A DNA stretch of 25,932 nucleotides from an uncultured Collinsella sp. (GTDB lineage Bacteria > Actinomycetota > Coriobacteriia > Coriobacteriales > Coriobacteriaceae): positions 1 to 25,932 of the forward strand of contig UREZ01000018.1 of assembly GCA_900547025.1 (NCBI GenBank), written 5' to 3'. The position numbers and the translations under genes are program-made. The notes beneath the pieces were generated by a model. The model was given only the letters and a program-made list of their open reading frames with translations. It made no database searches and was not told where the DNA came from. Positions 6,881 through 14,125 of the stretch are shown piece by piece (within the stretch, counting starts at the first letter, position 1; each line of letters opens with the position of its first letter).

Positions 6881-7789
6881 ATGATCAAACTTGTGCTGAC
6901 CGATATGGACGATACGCTGATTCCGGCTGGACATGACGGTGTCAGCGACTACGCCATTGAGGGTATTCATGCCATGCAGGCGGCGGGTCTGCACTTTGGT
7001 CCGGTTTCGGGTCGTCAGCCGTCCGCGATGGGCTGGATGTTCAAAAATCGTTCCGAGTGCTTTTCGACTGGCGCGTTCTGTAACGGCCAGGTGATGTTTG
7101 TCGACGGCGAAGTAGTCGCCTCGCGCGCAATCGACAACGATGCCCTGATGCGTTTGGCTGACTATCTGGAGCAAGAGACCGACGATACATTTCTAAAAGT
7201 CTATAGCCTGGGCGATGACTTTTGGGGCAACGATGCCTACTGCGTGACGAGCGATCCCGAGCGTGTGTGTCGCGCTATGGAGTCGGGCGGCAATGCGTGG
7301 CTCAAAGGCGAAGAGGCTCCGTGCCGTCCCGTCGTCGATGATGCGACGGTGTTTAAGGCGAATATCTGGAGTGCCCGTTCGCGTGAGGAGCTCGCGGAGT
7401 TACGCGAGCGCGTTGCCGCTGAGGTGCCGGAAATCTCGCTTGTGTTTCCCAACAACCGCGTGCGCCTGTTTGACATCCTTCCGGCTGGTTGGGACAAGGG
7501 CTGCGCTGCGCTGGAGCTGGCGCGCGCTATGGGCATGACGCCCGACGAGGTGGCCGTATTTGGCGATTCCGATAACGATTTGCCCATGATCGATGCCGTT
7601 CCCAACTCCGTTGCAGTCGCTAATGCCAACGAGGTCGTCACGGCGGCGGCGCGCTGGCATATCGGCGCTGCGGCAGATGATGCGGTCGCCGGGGCTCTGC
7701 ATCAGATTGCCGCCTGCGCCGCGACGGGGGAGATGCCGTCGTTTATGCGCCAGGTGGACGCGGCGGGTCTTGGCGCCACGAACGTCTAG
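6881..7789 (+). CDS. Cof-type HAD-IIB family phosphatase
   Basis: A 302-aa haloacid-dehalogenase phosphatase of the Cof/IIB type, which removes phosphate from sugar phosphates, nucleotides or cofactors such as FMN or PLP. Motif I is LVLTDMDDTL (Asp8 nucleophile, Asp10), motif II is PVSGR (Ser43), motif III is the Lys in AGWDKGCA, and motif IV is FGDSDNDLPM. The region between II and III is the C2-type cap. ATG 6881 was chosen because it places motif I at residue 8; ATG 6851 is in frame but adds ten residues and lies just outside the inverted repeat with a poor SD. The SD for 6881 (GGGGGG) is also not ideal. The LysR gene starts ten bases after the stop, so the two are probably co-transcribed. 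Confidence 0.85.
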   Translation: MIKLVLTDMDDTLIPAGHDGVSDYAIEGIHAMQAAGLHFGPVSGRQPSAMGWMFKNRSECFSTGAFCNGQVMFVDGEVVASRAIDNDALMRLADYLEQETDDTFLKVYSLGDDFWGNDAYCVTSDPERVCRAMESGGNAWLKGEEAPCRPVVDDATVFKANIWSARSREELAELRERVAAEVPEISLVFPNNRVRLFDILPAGWDKGCAALELARAMGMTPDEVAVFGDSDNDLPMIDAVPNSVAVANANEVVTAAARWHIGAAADDAVAGALHQIAACAATGEMPSFMRQVDAAGLGATNV

Positions 7790-7799
7790 GGAGAACGTC

Positions 7800-8696
7800 A
7801 TGAAGCTTCAGCAGCTTAGGTATGTTGTTAAGGTTGCCGAATGCGGCAGCATCACCGAGGCCTCGCGCCGGCTCTTTGTGTCGCAGCCTTCGATTACCGC
7901 GTCGATCCGCGATCTCGAAAACGAGATGGGTGTGCACATCTTTGAGCGCACCAACAAGGGCGTCATTGTGTCCGAGGAAGGCGAGACCTTCTTGGGCTAC
8001 GCGCGTCAGGTACTCGACCAGGCCGACCTACTCGAGGGCAAGTACAAGGGCGCATCCGAGCAGGTGCCGCACTTTAGTGTGAGCTGCCAGCATTATTCCT
8101 TTGCCGTTAACGCGTTTGTCGATGTAATCCGCGAGTTCGATGCCGCGCGTTACGACTTTACCCTGCGCGAGGAGCAAACCCACGAGATTATCGAGGATGT
8201 CGCGCATATGAAAAGCGAACTGGGCATCCTGTACTTATCCGAGCATAACCGCGAGGTCATCGAGCGCATGCTGGCGGCCAACGAGCTCGTGTTCGAAGGA
8301 CTCTTCTGCGCCGCGCCGCATGTCTTCGTGTGCGCCGACCATCCGCTGGCGGGCCGCTCCAGCGTGACGCTCGAGGACTTGGAAGACTACCCGTTCCTGT
8401 CCTATGAGCAGGGCAGCTATAACTCGTTTTATTATTCCGAGGAGCTGACCTCGACCTTTGAGCGTCGCAAGAATATTCGCGTGCGTGACCGTGCGACGCT
8501 GTTCAACCTAGCTATGGGCCTTAACGGTTACACGGTGTGTTCGGGCGTGATCAGCCATGAACTTAACGGCCCCGGTATTATCTCGATTCCGCTCGATGTG
8601 GACGAGTATATGGAGATTGGCATTATCACGCGCAAAAATACGACGCTCACGCGCTATGGGCAGGCCTATATCGACGCGATTCGTCAGCATATTTAG
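7800..8696 (+). CDS. LysR-family transcriptional regulator
   Basis: A 298-aa LysR regulator. The N-terminal winged HTH is clear (MKLQQLRYVVKVAECGSITE; recognition region ASRRLFVSQPSITASIRDLE, 21-40), followed by the linker helix and a substrate-binding domain ending in RYGQAYIDAIRQHI. The ATG has GGGAG six bases upstream, overlapping the stop of the HAD gene (tagggag). The frame is open further upstream to 7593, but that part overlaps the HAD gene and is not family sequence. It sits between a phosphatase and a methionine-synthase-like gene; control of the latter is plausible (compare MetR) but not shown. The ligand is unknown. Confidence 0.9.
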   Translation: MKLQQLRYVVKVAECGSITEASRRLFVSQPSITASIRDLENEMGVHIFERTNKGVIVSEEGETFLGYARQVLDQADLLEGKYKGASEQVPHFSVSCQHYSFAVNAFVDVIREFDAARYDFTLREEQTHEIIEDVAHMKSELGILYLSEHNREVIERMLAANELVFEGLFCAAPHVFVCADHPLAGRSSVTLEDLEDYPFLSYEQGSYNSFYYSEELTSTFERRKNIRVRDRATLFNLAMGLNGYTVCSGVISHELNGPGIISIPLDVDEYMEIGIITRKNTTLTRYGQAYIDAIRQHI

Positions 8697-8848
8697 CTCA
8701 CTTCGAGATATCCATGTGAGGCTGAGTCCCGCTGTTGCTCGGTATAGAAAAAACTAATAACAAACCTATATAAACATATATTTTACGATGACCACATGAG
8801 CGCCCATACTCTGTCTCGATAAAGCAGCCAATGCAAAGGGAGATATCT

Positions 8849-9982
8849 ATGAGCACTTCGATTCAACCGAACGCGCCGTTTCGCGCCGATATCGTCGGCA
8901 GTTTTCTTCGTCCGCAGGCCGTGAAGGACGCCCGTGCCGCCTACGCCGCGGGCAAACTCGACGCCGCCGGTCTTAAGGCCGTCGAGGATGAGGCCATTCG
9001 CGACCTGGTGGACAAGCAAAAGGCCGCCGGCCTGCAGGTGATTACCGATGGCGAGTTTCGCCGCAGCTACTGGCACCTCGACTTTATGTGGGGACTCAAC
9101 GGCATTGAACGCCGTGCCTCACGTACGGGCTATATGTTCCACGACGAGGAGACCACGGCCGATACCGCCGTGGTGACCGGCCCCATCAGCGGCGTGAACC
9201 ACCCCTTCGTCGAGCACTTTAAGTTTGTCAAGGCACTTGAGGGCGAGGGCCACGTTGCACGCCAGACCATCCCGGCGCCGATCCAGGCGTTCTCTGAGGT
9301 CACGCTCGATCGCTGCGACGGCCAGCAGGAGAGCCTGCGTGCCGTCTATAAGACCGATGAGGAACTTGCCGACGCCATTGCAGCCGCTTATCGCACGGTG
9401 ATCGCCGACTTGTACGCAGCAGGCTGCCGCAACATCCAGTTTGATGACTGCACCTGGGGCATCTATTGCGATACCGACTTTGTGTCCAAGACCGGCATGA
9501 GCCCGGTTGACCTGCAAAAGGTGTCCGAGCTGGGCGTGGCACTCAACAACGCCGCCATCGAGGGCAAGCCCGACGATCTGGTCATCAACACGCACGTGTG
9601 CCGCGGCAACTATCACTCCACGTATGCCTTCGAGGGTGGTTACGATCCCATTGCACCGTACCTGTTTGCGCACGAGGATGTCGACGCGTTCTACCTTGAG
9701 TTCGATACGCCGCGCGCCGGTGGCTTTGAGCCGCTCAAGTATGTTGCTCCCGGCAAGAAGGTCGTGCTGGGCTTGGTAACCACCAAGGCGGCAGAGCTCG
9801 AGAACGAGGATGTTATCGTCGAGCGCATCCGCGAAGCCGCAAAGTACGTGCCGCTCGAGAATCTGTACCTGTCGCCCCAGTGCGGCTTTGCCAGCTGCGA
9901 GATTGGCAACAAGCTGACCGAGGACGAGCAGTGGGCAAAGATCGCGCTGGTCAAGCGCATTGCCGAGCGCGTTTGGAAGTAA
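8849..9982 (+). CDS. cobalamin-independent methionine synthase C-domain protein (MetE/YxjG-like methyltransferase)
   Basis: A 377-aa single-domain homologue of the MetE C-terminal half, similar in size to YxjG/YxjH of Bacillus. All four zinc ligands can be assigned: H249 and C251 in THVCRGN, E284 in YLEFDTPR, and C345 in SPQCGF. Other family motifs are DIVGSFLRP (14-22), DGEFRRSYW (67-75) and IQFDDCTW (196-203). Full MetE has about 750 residues, so this form probably uses another methyl donor or a partner; the homocysteine acceptor is inferred from the zinc site. ATG 8849 has AAGGGAG six bases upstream; an ATG at 8831 lacks a good SD. The upstream 152-bp gap is AT-rich (8745-8790) and likely holds the promoter. 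No SAM riboswitch or T-box was recognised. Confidence 0.88.
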   Translation: MSTSIQPNAPFRADIVGSFLRPQAVKDARAAYAAGKLDAAGLKAVEDEAIRDLVDKQKAAGLQVITDGEFRRSYWHLDFMWGLNGIERRASRTGYMFHDEETTADTAVVTGPISGVNHPFVEHFKFVKALEGEGHVARQTIPAPIQAFSEVTLDRCDGQQESLRAVYKTDEELADAIAAAYRTVIADLYAAGCRNIQFDDCTWGIYCDTDFVSKTGMSPVDLQKVSELGVALNNAAIEGKPDDLVINTHVCRGNYHSTYAFEGGYDPIAPYLFAHEDVDAFYLEFDTPRAGGFEPLKYVAPGKKVVLGLVTTKAAELENEDVIVERIREAAKYVPLENLYLSPQCGFASCEIGNKLTEDEQWAKIALVKRIAERVWK

Positions 9983-10105
9983 CGTTACCGTTCGCAGGTG
10001 ACGGCGCGTGCGAGACATGGCGTATCACGTACAATGGTTCGGATCGTATCGTTCGGGCAGGTTATCCGATATGCCTGATCGCCCTTCCATCATGAAAGGA
10101 CATCC

Positions 10106-10159
10106 ATGTCCCAGTCCTCGACGCCCGCCGTATCTGAACTCGAGGAGACTGTCGAATAG
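10106..10159 (+). pseudogene. orphan 17-codon frame (start of a lost gene, or leader peptide)
   Basis: After the methyltransferase, AAAGGA (10095-10100) is spaced five bases from an ATG that encodes only MSQSSTPAVSELEETVE before TAG, with a strong terminator 21 bases later. A TACAAT (10030-10035) could be a -10. The peptide looks like a normal protein N-terminus and no gene follows on this strand, so it is best explained as the front end left by a deletion. A true small protein cannot be excluded. Confidence 0.4.
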
Positions 10160-10180
10160 TAGTTGTGTTCAGCTAAATCA

Positions 10181-10222
10181 AAAAATGGCGTCCATGCGTA
10201 TGTACGCGTGGACGCCATTTTT
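10181..10222. terminator. bidirectional intrinsic terminator
   Basis: Arms 10181-10200 and 10203-10222 pair over 20 bp with a single T-G wobble. The outer five pairs are A-T, giving a T tract on both strands (AAAAATGGCGTCCA ... TGGACGCCATTTTT). It separates the plus-strand methionine region from the convergent esterase gene, whose stop codon overlaps the last T residues. Confidence 0.9.
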
Positions 10223-10934
10223 AATGCGTCAGTATCCAGTGGATGCCGCGCGCCATGCGCAGGTCAGTTTGGGTAAAGTGGTTGCCGGGGTTGAGCTCCA
10301 GCGTTGTTGGAATGTCATGCTCGATAAACAGCTCTTCCATCGCACGCGTATCGTCGAGTACGTGCCGCATCATGCGGTTGGGCGTCTTGGTTTCCTTTTT
10401 ACCGAGCGACAGATAGGCGGCGTCGGGCGTGGCTGTCATCGTGCGCTCTCGCGCGTAGTCGATAAAGCCGGGGAACCACAGCGACCCCGATGCACTTGCC
10501 GCGCGCTCAAAGACGTCTGTTTGCCAAAGTGCCCACAGGGAAAAAAGACCCGCCAACGAGTAGCCGGCAATGCCGTGCCAGGTGGGCGGGCAGGGAAGCG
10601 ATGATTCGGCCTCTGGGATTATCTGATTCAGCAGTTCATCGAGAAACTCAGACGCCTGTCCGCCAAAGGGCTCGGCATCTCGTATAGTTCCGTCGCATTC
10701 CCAGGGGCTCAGCTCGCGATTCCAATCGAGTCCTCCAATGGCGGCAAGGGTGAAGGGCGGGCAGTCGAGCTCTCGGCAGCGCTCGTAGACTTCACTACCG
10801 TCGCCCATAACCACGGGAAGGTAGATGACGGGCGCGCCTTCCACACACTCTGAATAAACGGTTATCTGCTTATGATGCGCTTCCAAGGCAGGCTTCTCTC
10901 GGTGTTGTGATATTGACAGCCTCAATTGTCGCAC
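10221..10934 (-). CDS. alpha/beta-hydrolase, esterase D/enterochelin-esterase-like
   Basis: A protein of up to 237 aa resembling the putative esterase family (PF00756-type: esterase D, Fes-like). The nucleophile elbow is GYSLAG (124-129, Ser126) in HGIAGYSLAGLFSLWAL, and the catalytic His is likely H219 in NPGNHF near the C-terminus; LPVVMGDG (39-46) is the N-terminal strand region. There is no signal peptide. The start is unsure: GTG 10934 lacks an SD and is only 28 bp from the upstream terminator, leaving little room for a promoter. A TTG at 10886 (giving a 221-aa protein starting EAHHKQITVYSE) has a purine-rich stretch upstream and may be the real start. The substrate is unknown. Confidence 0.75.
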   Translation of the reverse strand: MRQLRLSISQHREKPALEAHHKQITVYSECVEGAPVIYLPVVMGDGSEVYERCRELDCPPFTLAAIGGLDWNRELSPWECDGTIRDAEPFGGQASEFLDELLNQIIPEAESSLPCPPTWHGIAGYSLAGLFSLWALWQTDVFERAASASGSLWFPGFIDYARERTMTATPDAAYLSLGKKETKTPNRMMRHVLDDTRAMEELFIEHDIPTTLELNPGNHFTQTDLRMARGIHWILTH

Positions 10935-10961
10935 GCTGGCGCGGGGGCAGACGCTAAAAGA

Positions 10962-10996
10962 AAGGCGCGGAGCCGTTCGATGCGACTCCGCGCCTT
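10962..10996 (-). terminator. intrinsic terminator of the purine permease gene
   Basis: AAGGCGCGGAG (10962-10972) and CTCCGCGCCTT (10986-10996) form an 11-bp stem with a 13-base loop. Read on the minus strand the stem is followed by TTCTTTT, so it ends the permease transcript just after its stop codon. Confidence 0.85.
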
Positions 10997-11023
10997 GTTG
11001 TTTTGCTTCGGCAGACTATGCCG

Positions 11024-12334
11024 TTACGCTACGAAGAAGTAGACGAGGAAGGCAAGGGCTGCGATCCACATGAGCGGCTTGATCTTGGAGGCCTCGCCCT
11101 TAAAGAGCGCGACGATCACGTAGGCGATAAAGCCCAGGCCAATGCCGGCAGAGATGGAGTAGGTGAAGGGCACGCCGGCGACAATCATGAACGCCGGGAA
11201 ACCCTGCGACACGTCGGACCAGTCGATCTCGGAGGCCTCGCTCATCATGAGGTAGCCGACGTAGACCAGAGCACCGCAGGTGGCGGCGCTGGAAACGATG
11301 GTGACGATGGGGGAGAAGAACGCGGCGAGAATGAACAACACGCCGGTGGTGACGGAGGTGAGGCCCGTGCGGCCACCGTCGGCAGCGCCAGAGGTGGACT
11401 CGACGAAGGTGGTGATGGAGGAGACGCCCATGAAACCGCCCACAGCAGCGGCGGCGGAGTCGACGATCAGGATCTCCTTGATATCCTCGACGTTGCCGTC
11501 GTCGGTGAGGAACTCGCCCTGCTTGGCCACGGCCATCGCGGTGCCCATGGTGTCGAAGAAGTCGCTCATGAGCAGCGAGAACGAGATGACGAGGAGCGTG
11601 GGGTCGGTAAGGACCTTGACGATGGCGGGCACGCCGCCGGCGTCGGCGATGGGGCCACCGATGCTCGAGAAGTCGAGCGGGGCGATGATACCGGTCGGAG
11701 CCTGGGTCACACCTAGGGGGATACCGGCGATGACGGCGACGACGATGCCGATGAGCAGCGAGCCGGGGACGTTGCGGCAGGCGAGGGCGACTGTCACCAG
11801 GATGGAGATGATGCCGACGATGAAGGTGGGGGAGGTGATGTCGCCCAGACCGACGAGTGTACCGGTGCCAGCGGTGATAATGCCGGCATCGCACAGGCCA
11901 ATCATGGCGATGAACAGGCCCAGGCCCACCGAGATGGCGTGACGCAGGACAACCGGGATGGCGTCCATGATGGCCTCGCGCAGGCCACAAAGCACGAGCA
12001 GCAAGATGACGATACCCTCGAGGAAGATGACGCTCATGGCCACGTGCCAGTCACCGCCGCAGACGGTGGTGGTGATTCCAGCGATCATCGCGTTGACGCC
12101 TAAGCCCGACGCGCAGGCGAGCGGGCGGTTAGCGAAGATGCCCATGCAGATGGTCATGATGCCGGCGCCCAGGCAGGTGGCGCAGGCGAGCGCTCCCGCA
12201 TCGATGCCAGCGCCCGAGAGCACCGCGGGGTTGACGGCGATGATGTAGGCCATCGCCAGGAATGTTGTCAGTCCAGCGCGGAGTTCGGTCCCGATTGTGG
12301 ACTTGCGCTCACTGACGTGAAATAGTTCGTCCAT
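11024..12334 (-). CDS. NCS2-family (AzgA-type) purine permease
   Basis: A 436-aa polytopic membrane protein of the AzgA branch of nucleobase/cation symporters (guanine/hypoxanthine or adenine uptake, PbuG/PbuO/PurP-like). Family signatures are GLTTFLAMAYIIAVNPAVLS (21-40), CASGLGVNAMIAG, LLMSDFFDTMGTAMAVAKQG, and SSITTFVESTSGAADGGRTGLTSVTTG, the substrate region. About 12-14 hydrophobic segments can be seen. Which purine is carried cannot be told from sequence. The chosen ATG (12334) has AAAGGG five bases upstream and gives a standard N-terminus (MDELFHVSERKSTIGTELRAG); the frame is open 19 codons further without an SD. No purine riboswitch was recognised in the leader. It is divergent from the deformylase-like gene. 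Confidence 0.92.
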   Translation of the reverse strand: MDELFHVSERKSTIGTELRAGLTTFLAMAYIIAVNPAVLSGAGIDAGALACATCLGAGIMTICMGIFANRPLACASGLGVNAMIAGITTTVCGGDWHVAMSVIFLEGIVILLLVLCGLREAIMDAIPVVLRHAISVGLGLFIAMIGLCDAGIITAGTGTLVGLGDITSPTFIVGIISILVTVALACRNVPGSLLIGIVVAVIAGIPLGVTQAPTGIIAPLDFSSIGGPIADAGGVPAIVKVLTDPTLLVISFSLLMSDFFDTMGTAMAVAKQGEFLTDDGNVEDIKEILIVDSAAAAVGGFMGVSSITTFVESTSGAADGGRTGLTSVTTGVLFILAAFFSPIVTIVSSAATCGALVYVGYLMMSEASEIDWSDVSQGFPAFMIVAGVPFTYSISAGIGLGFIAYVIVALFKGEASKIKPLMWIAALAFLVYFFVA

Positions 12335-12463
12335 GCATACCCTTTCCTTGTTCGGCCCCGAGTTTAGGCCGATTGACACGAACTCACCCACTATATCGCC
12401 TTTGTGAAGTTGGTGTTCCTCGCATGTTGATGTTCGGCGGTTTGTAACGGACGGGCGGTATCT

Positions 12464-12494
12464 TTCGCATGAAATTGTGTAGGTACCGTATACT
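12464..12494 (+). promoter_or_regulatory. putative promoter of the deformylase-like gene
   Basis: TATACT (12489-12494) lies 33 bases before the start codon. The best -35 is TTCGCA (12464-12469, 4/6 match) at a long 19-bp spacing. The -10 is convincing because the same hexamer precedes other genes here; the -35 is weak. Confidence 0.45.
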
Positions 12495-12527
12495 TAAGCG
12501 GTTACAACGACCCCTATGGAGGAACGT

Positions 12528-12947
12528 ATGATTAAAGAGCTTTGCCACGACGAGGCTATCCTGTCCCAGCGTTGCGAGGTTGCGACTGTCGAGGACGAGT
12601 CGGTTGCTCAGGACCTGATCGATACCATCAAGTCGCTCGACGATGCCGGCTGCTTGGCCGCTAACCAGATTGGCGTTACCAAGAAGGTTTGCGTCTACCT
12701 GGACGATGCCGGCGAGCCCCACGTGCTCTACAACCCCCGTCTGGTGTTTGGCCTGGGCGCCAGCAAGATGGAGGAGAGCTGCCTGACGCACGAGGAGGTC
12801 ACCAAGTCCACGCGCTATATCAAGTGCAAGGTCGCTTATGACGTGATCGTCGACGGCAAGATGCGCGAGCGCAAGCAGGACTTTGTGGGCTTCGAGGCGC
12901 AGATGATTCAACACATGATTGACCACTGTCTAGGAAAGTTGGTCTAA
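12528..12947 (+). CDS. peptide-deformylase-like protein lacking the catalytic glutamate
   Basis: A 139-aa member of the short peptide deformylase subfamily (polypeptide deformylases remove formyl from N-terminal Met with a metal held by Cys and two His). Motif I is GCLAANQ (41-47, for GxGLAAxQ), motif II is ESCLT (83-87, for EGCLS, metal ligand C85), and motif III is IQHMIDHCLGKL (127-138, for IQHEMDHLVGKL). Thus ligands C85, H129 and H133 and Q47 are kept, but the catalytic Glu of HExxH is Met130 (codon ATG). Activity is therefore doubtful: it may bind formyl-Met peptides, or act on something else. The start was set at 12528 by GGAGG five bases upstream; an ATG at 12516 lies on the SD itself. 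Confidence 0.85.
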   Translation: MIKELCHDEAILSQRCEVATVEDESVAQDLIDTIKSLDDAGCLAANQIGVTKKVCVYLDDAGEPHVLYNPRLVFGLGASKMEESCLTHEEVTKSTRYIKCKVAYDVIVDGKMRERKQDFVGFEAQMIQHMIDHCLGKLV

Positions 12948-12949
12948 GG

Positions 12950-13009
12950 GGACCAAAGCACCGCACTTCGTCTCTTTTGGTCCGGGTATGACGTTGTTGT
13001 CATGTCCGG
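12950..13009 (+). terminator. tandem overlapping hairpins, terminator of the deformylase-like gene
   Basis: Hairpin 1: GGACCAAA (12950-12957) with TTTGGTCC (12976-12983). Hairpin 2: 12982-12992 with 12999-13009, 11 bp including two G-T wobbles, GTTGTT loop, followed by GCTTTTGTGTTT. The second is the likely terminator. The two stems share bases 12982-12983, so they cannot both form fully. Confidence 0.75.
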
Positions 13010-13078
13010 GCTTTTGTGTTTAGCGCCTTTTTGTTTGGTGACAATGAACTTAGCGAGAACGTGAAGCTAGGAGGCGCT

Positions 13079-14044
13079 ATGTGTACGAGTATTCGATTTA
13101 CCGATAATTCTGGCCACATGTATCTGGGCCGCAACCTCGACTGGAGCTTTGACTACGGTCAGCAGGTTCGCGTGATGCCGCGCGGGTTTCACATTCCGTA
13201 TTCGTTTATCGACGACGCGACAGCGGCACACGCGGTGATCGGTATGTGCATCGATTACAAGAACTATCCCATGTTTTTCGATTGCGGTAACGATGCGGGT
13301 CTGGCTGTGGCGGGGCTCAACTTTCCCGGCTATGCCGAGTATGCCGAGGGCCCTGTCGACGGCAAGACCAATATCGCGGCCTATGAGTTTCCCTTGTGGG
13401 TGGCAGCGACGTTCTCGACGGTCGATGAGGTCGAGGCCGCGCTGCGCGACACGGTGATTGTCGCCAAATCTGCCGGAGAGGGGCTGGGCGTGTCGCTGCT
13501 CCATTGGATTATCGGCGACAGCCAGCGCAGCATCGTGGTCGAGATGATGGCTGACGGCCTGCATGTATACGACGATCCGGTCGACACCCTTGCCAATCAG
13601 CCGACCTTCCCGTGGCATATGGAAAACCTACGCACCTATATCACCGCCACAAGCGATTTTCCGCAAACGGCGACGTGGCGTGGCGCCGAGCTTAAGCCCT
13701 ATGGAGCCGGTGCCGGCATGCGCGGCATTCCGGGCGATTGTTATTCGCCGAGCCGTTTTGTAAAGGCGGCGTACCTCAATGCCAATTACCCGCAAAAGGA
13801 GAGCGAGACCGAAAACGTCGTTCGCATGTTCCGCTCGCTCGAGGGCGTGGTGATGATCGAGGGAGCGTCCAGGATGGGCGATGGCAAGTTCGAGAAGACT
13901 ATCTACACCGGATGCTTTAGCGCGCGCACGGGCAATTATTACTACGCGATGTATGGGGATCCGTCGATTCGCTACGTGAGCCTGATGGATGCCGAGGGCG
14001 CGAGCCCCGATAGGCTCGTGGTTCCCGAGCCGCGCCGTTCGTAG
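13079..14044 (+). CDS. choloylglycine hydrolase family protein (bile salt hydrolase/penicillin V acylase type)
   Basis: A 321-aa Ntn-hydrolase of the choloylglycine hydrolase family, which cleaves the amide of conjugated bile salts or related N-acyl amides. The start ATG is followed at once by the nucleophile Cys2 (MCTSIRF), exposed after Met removal. The other catalytic residues are in place: R18 and D21 (GRNLDW), N81 (AVAGLNFPG), N173 (LANQPTF) and R226 (SPSRFVKA). TAGGAGG lies four bases upstream of ATG 13079; the frame is open 21 codons further, but that would bury Cys2. There is no signal peptide, so it is cytosolic, as known bile salt hydrolases are. Its length fits BSH (about 315-330 aa). 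Bile salts versus N-acyl-homoserine lactones or penicillin V cannot be settled from sequence; a gut setting favours bile salts. Confidence 0.9.
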   Translation: MCTSIRFTDNSGHMYLGRNLDWSFDYGQQVRVMPRGFHIPYSFIDDATAAHAVIGMCIDYKNYPMFFDCGNDAGLAVAGLNFPGYAEYAEGPVDGKTNIAAYEFPLWVAATFSTVDEVEAALRDTVIVAKSAGEGLGVSLLHWIIGDSQRSIVVEMMADGLHVYDDPVDTLANQPTFPWHMENLRTYITATSDFPQTATWRGAELKPYGAGAGMRGIPGDCYSPSRFVKAAYLNANYPQKESETENVVRMFRSLEGVVMIEGASRMGDGKFEKTIYTGCFSARTGNYYYAMYGDPSIRYVSLMDAEGASPDRLVVPEPRRS

Positions 14045-14067
14045 CCGATAGCTTTACTGCAATGCAA

Positions 14068-14103
14068 AACGGTCCCGCATCTCCCATGAGATGCGGGACC
14101 GTT
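14068..14103. terminator. 16-bp perfect hairpin between convergent genes
   Basis: AACGGTCCCGCATCTC (14068-14083), a CCAT loop and the exact complement at 14088-14103. It lies between the choloylglycine hydrolase and the end of kup. The minus-strand side continues GTTTTGC, so it works best as the kup terminator and probably serves both. Confidence 0.8.
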
Positions 14104-14125
14104 GTCGTCAATGGCTGGTGGCGTG

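Noticed and set aside
7593..7799. Upstream extension of the LysR gene
   Set aside because: Arg/Pro-rich sequence overlapping the HAD gene in another frame; the SD and the conserved LysR N-terminus support ATG 7800.
8697..8848. SAM riboswitch or T-box before the methionine-synthase-like gene
   Set aside because: No T-box sequence, no SAM-I core and no terminator hairpin; just AT-rich sequence.
9119..10018. 299-codon open frame antisense to the methyltransferase
   Set aside because: Overlaps a confident gene completely and has no recognisable domain.
11003..11716. Plus-strand 237-codon frame rich in Gly/Glu/Asp opposite the permease
   Set aside because: Typical antisense image of hydrophobic GC-rich codons; no SD or domain.
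12335..12420. Purine riboswitch before the NCS2 permease
   Set aside because: The characteristic TATA...TATGG and TCTACC blocks are absent.
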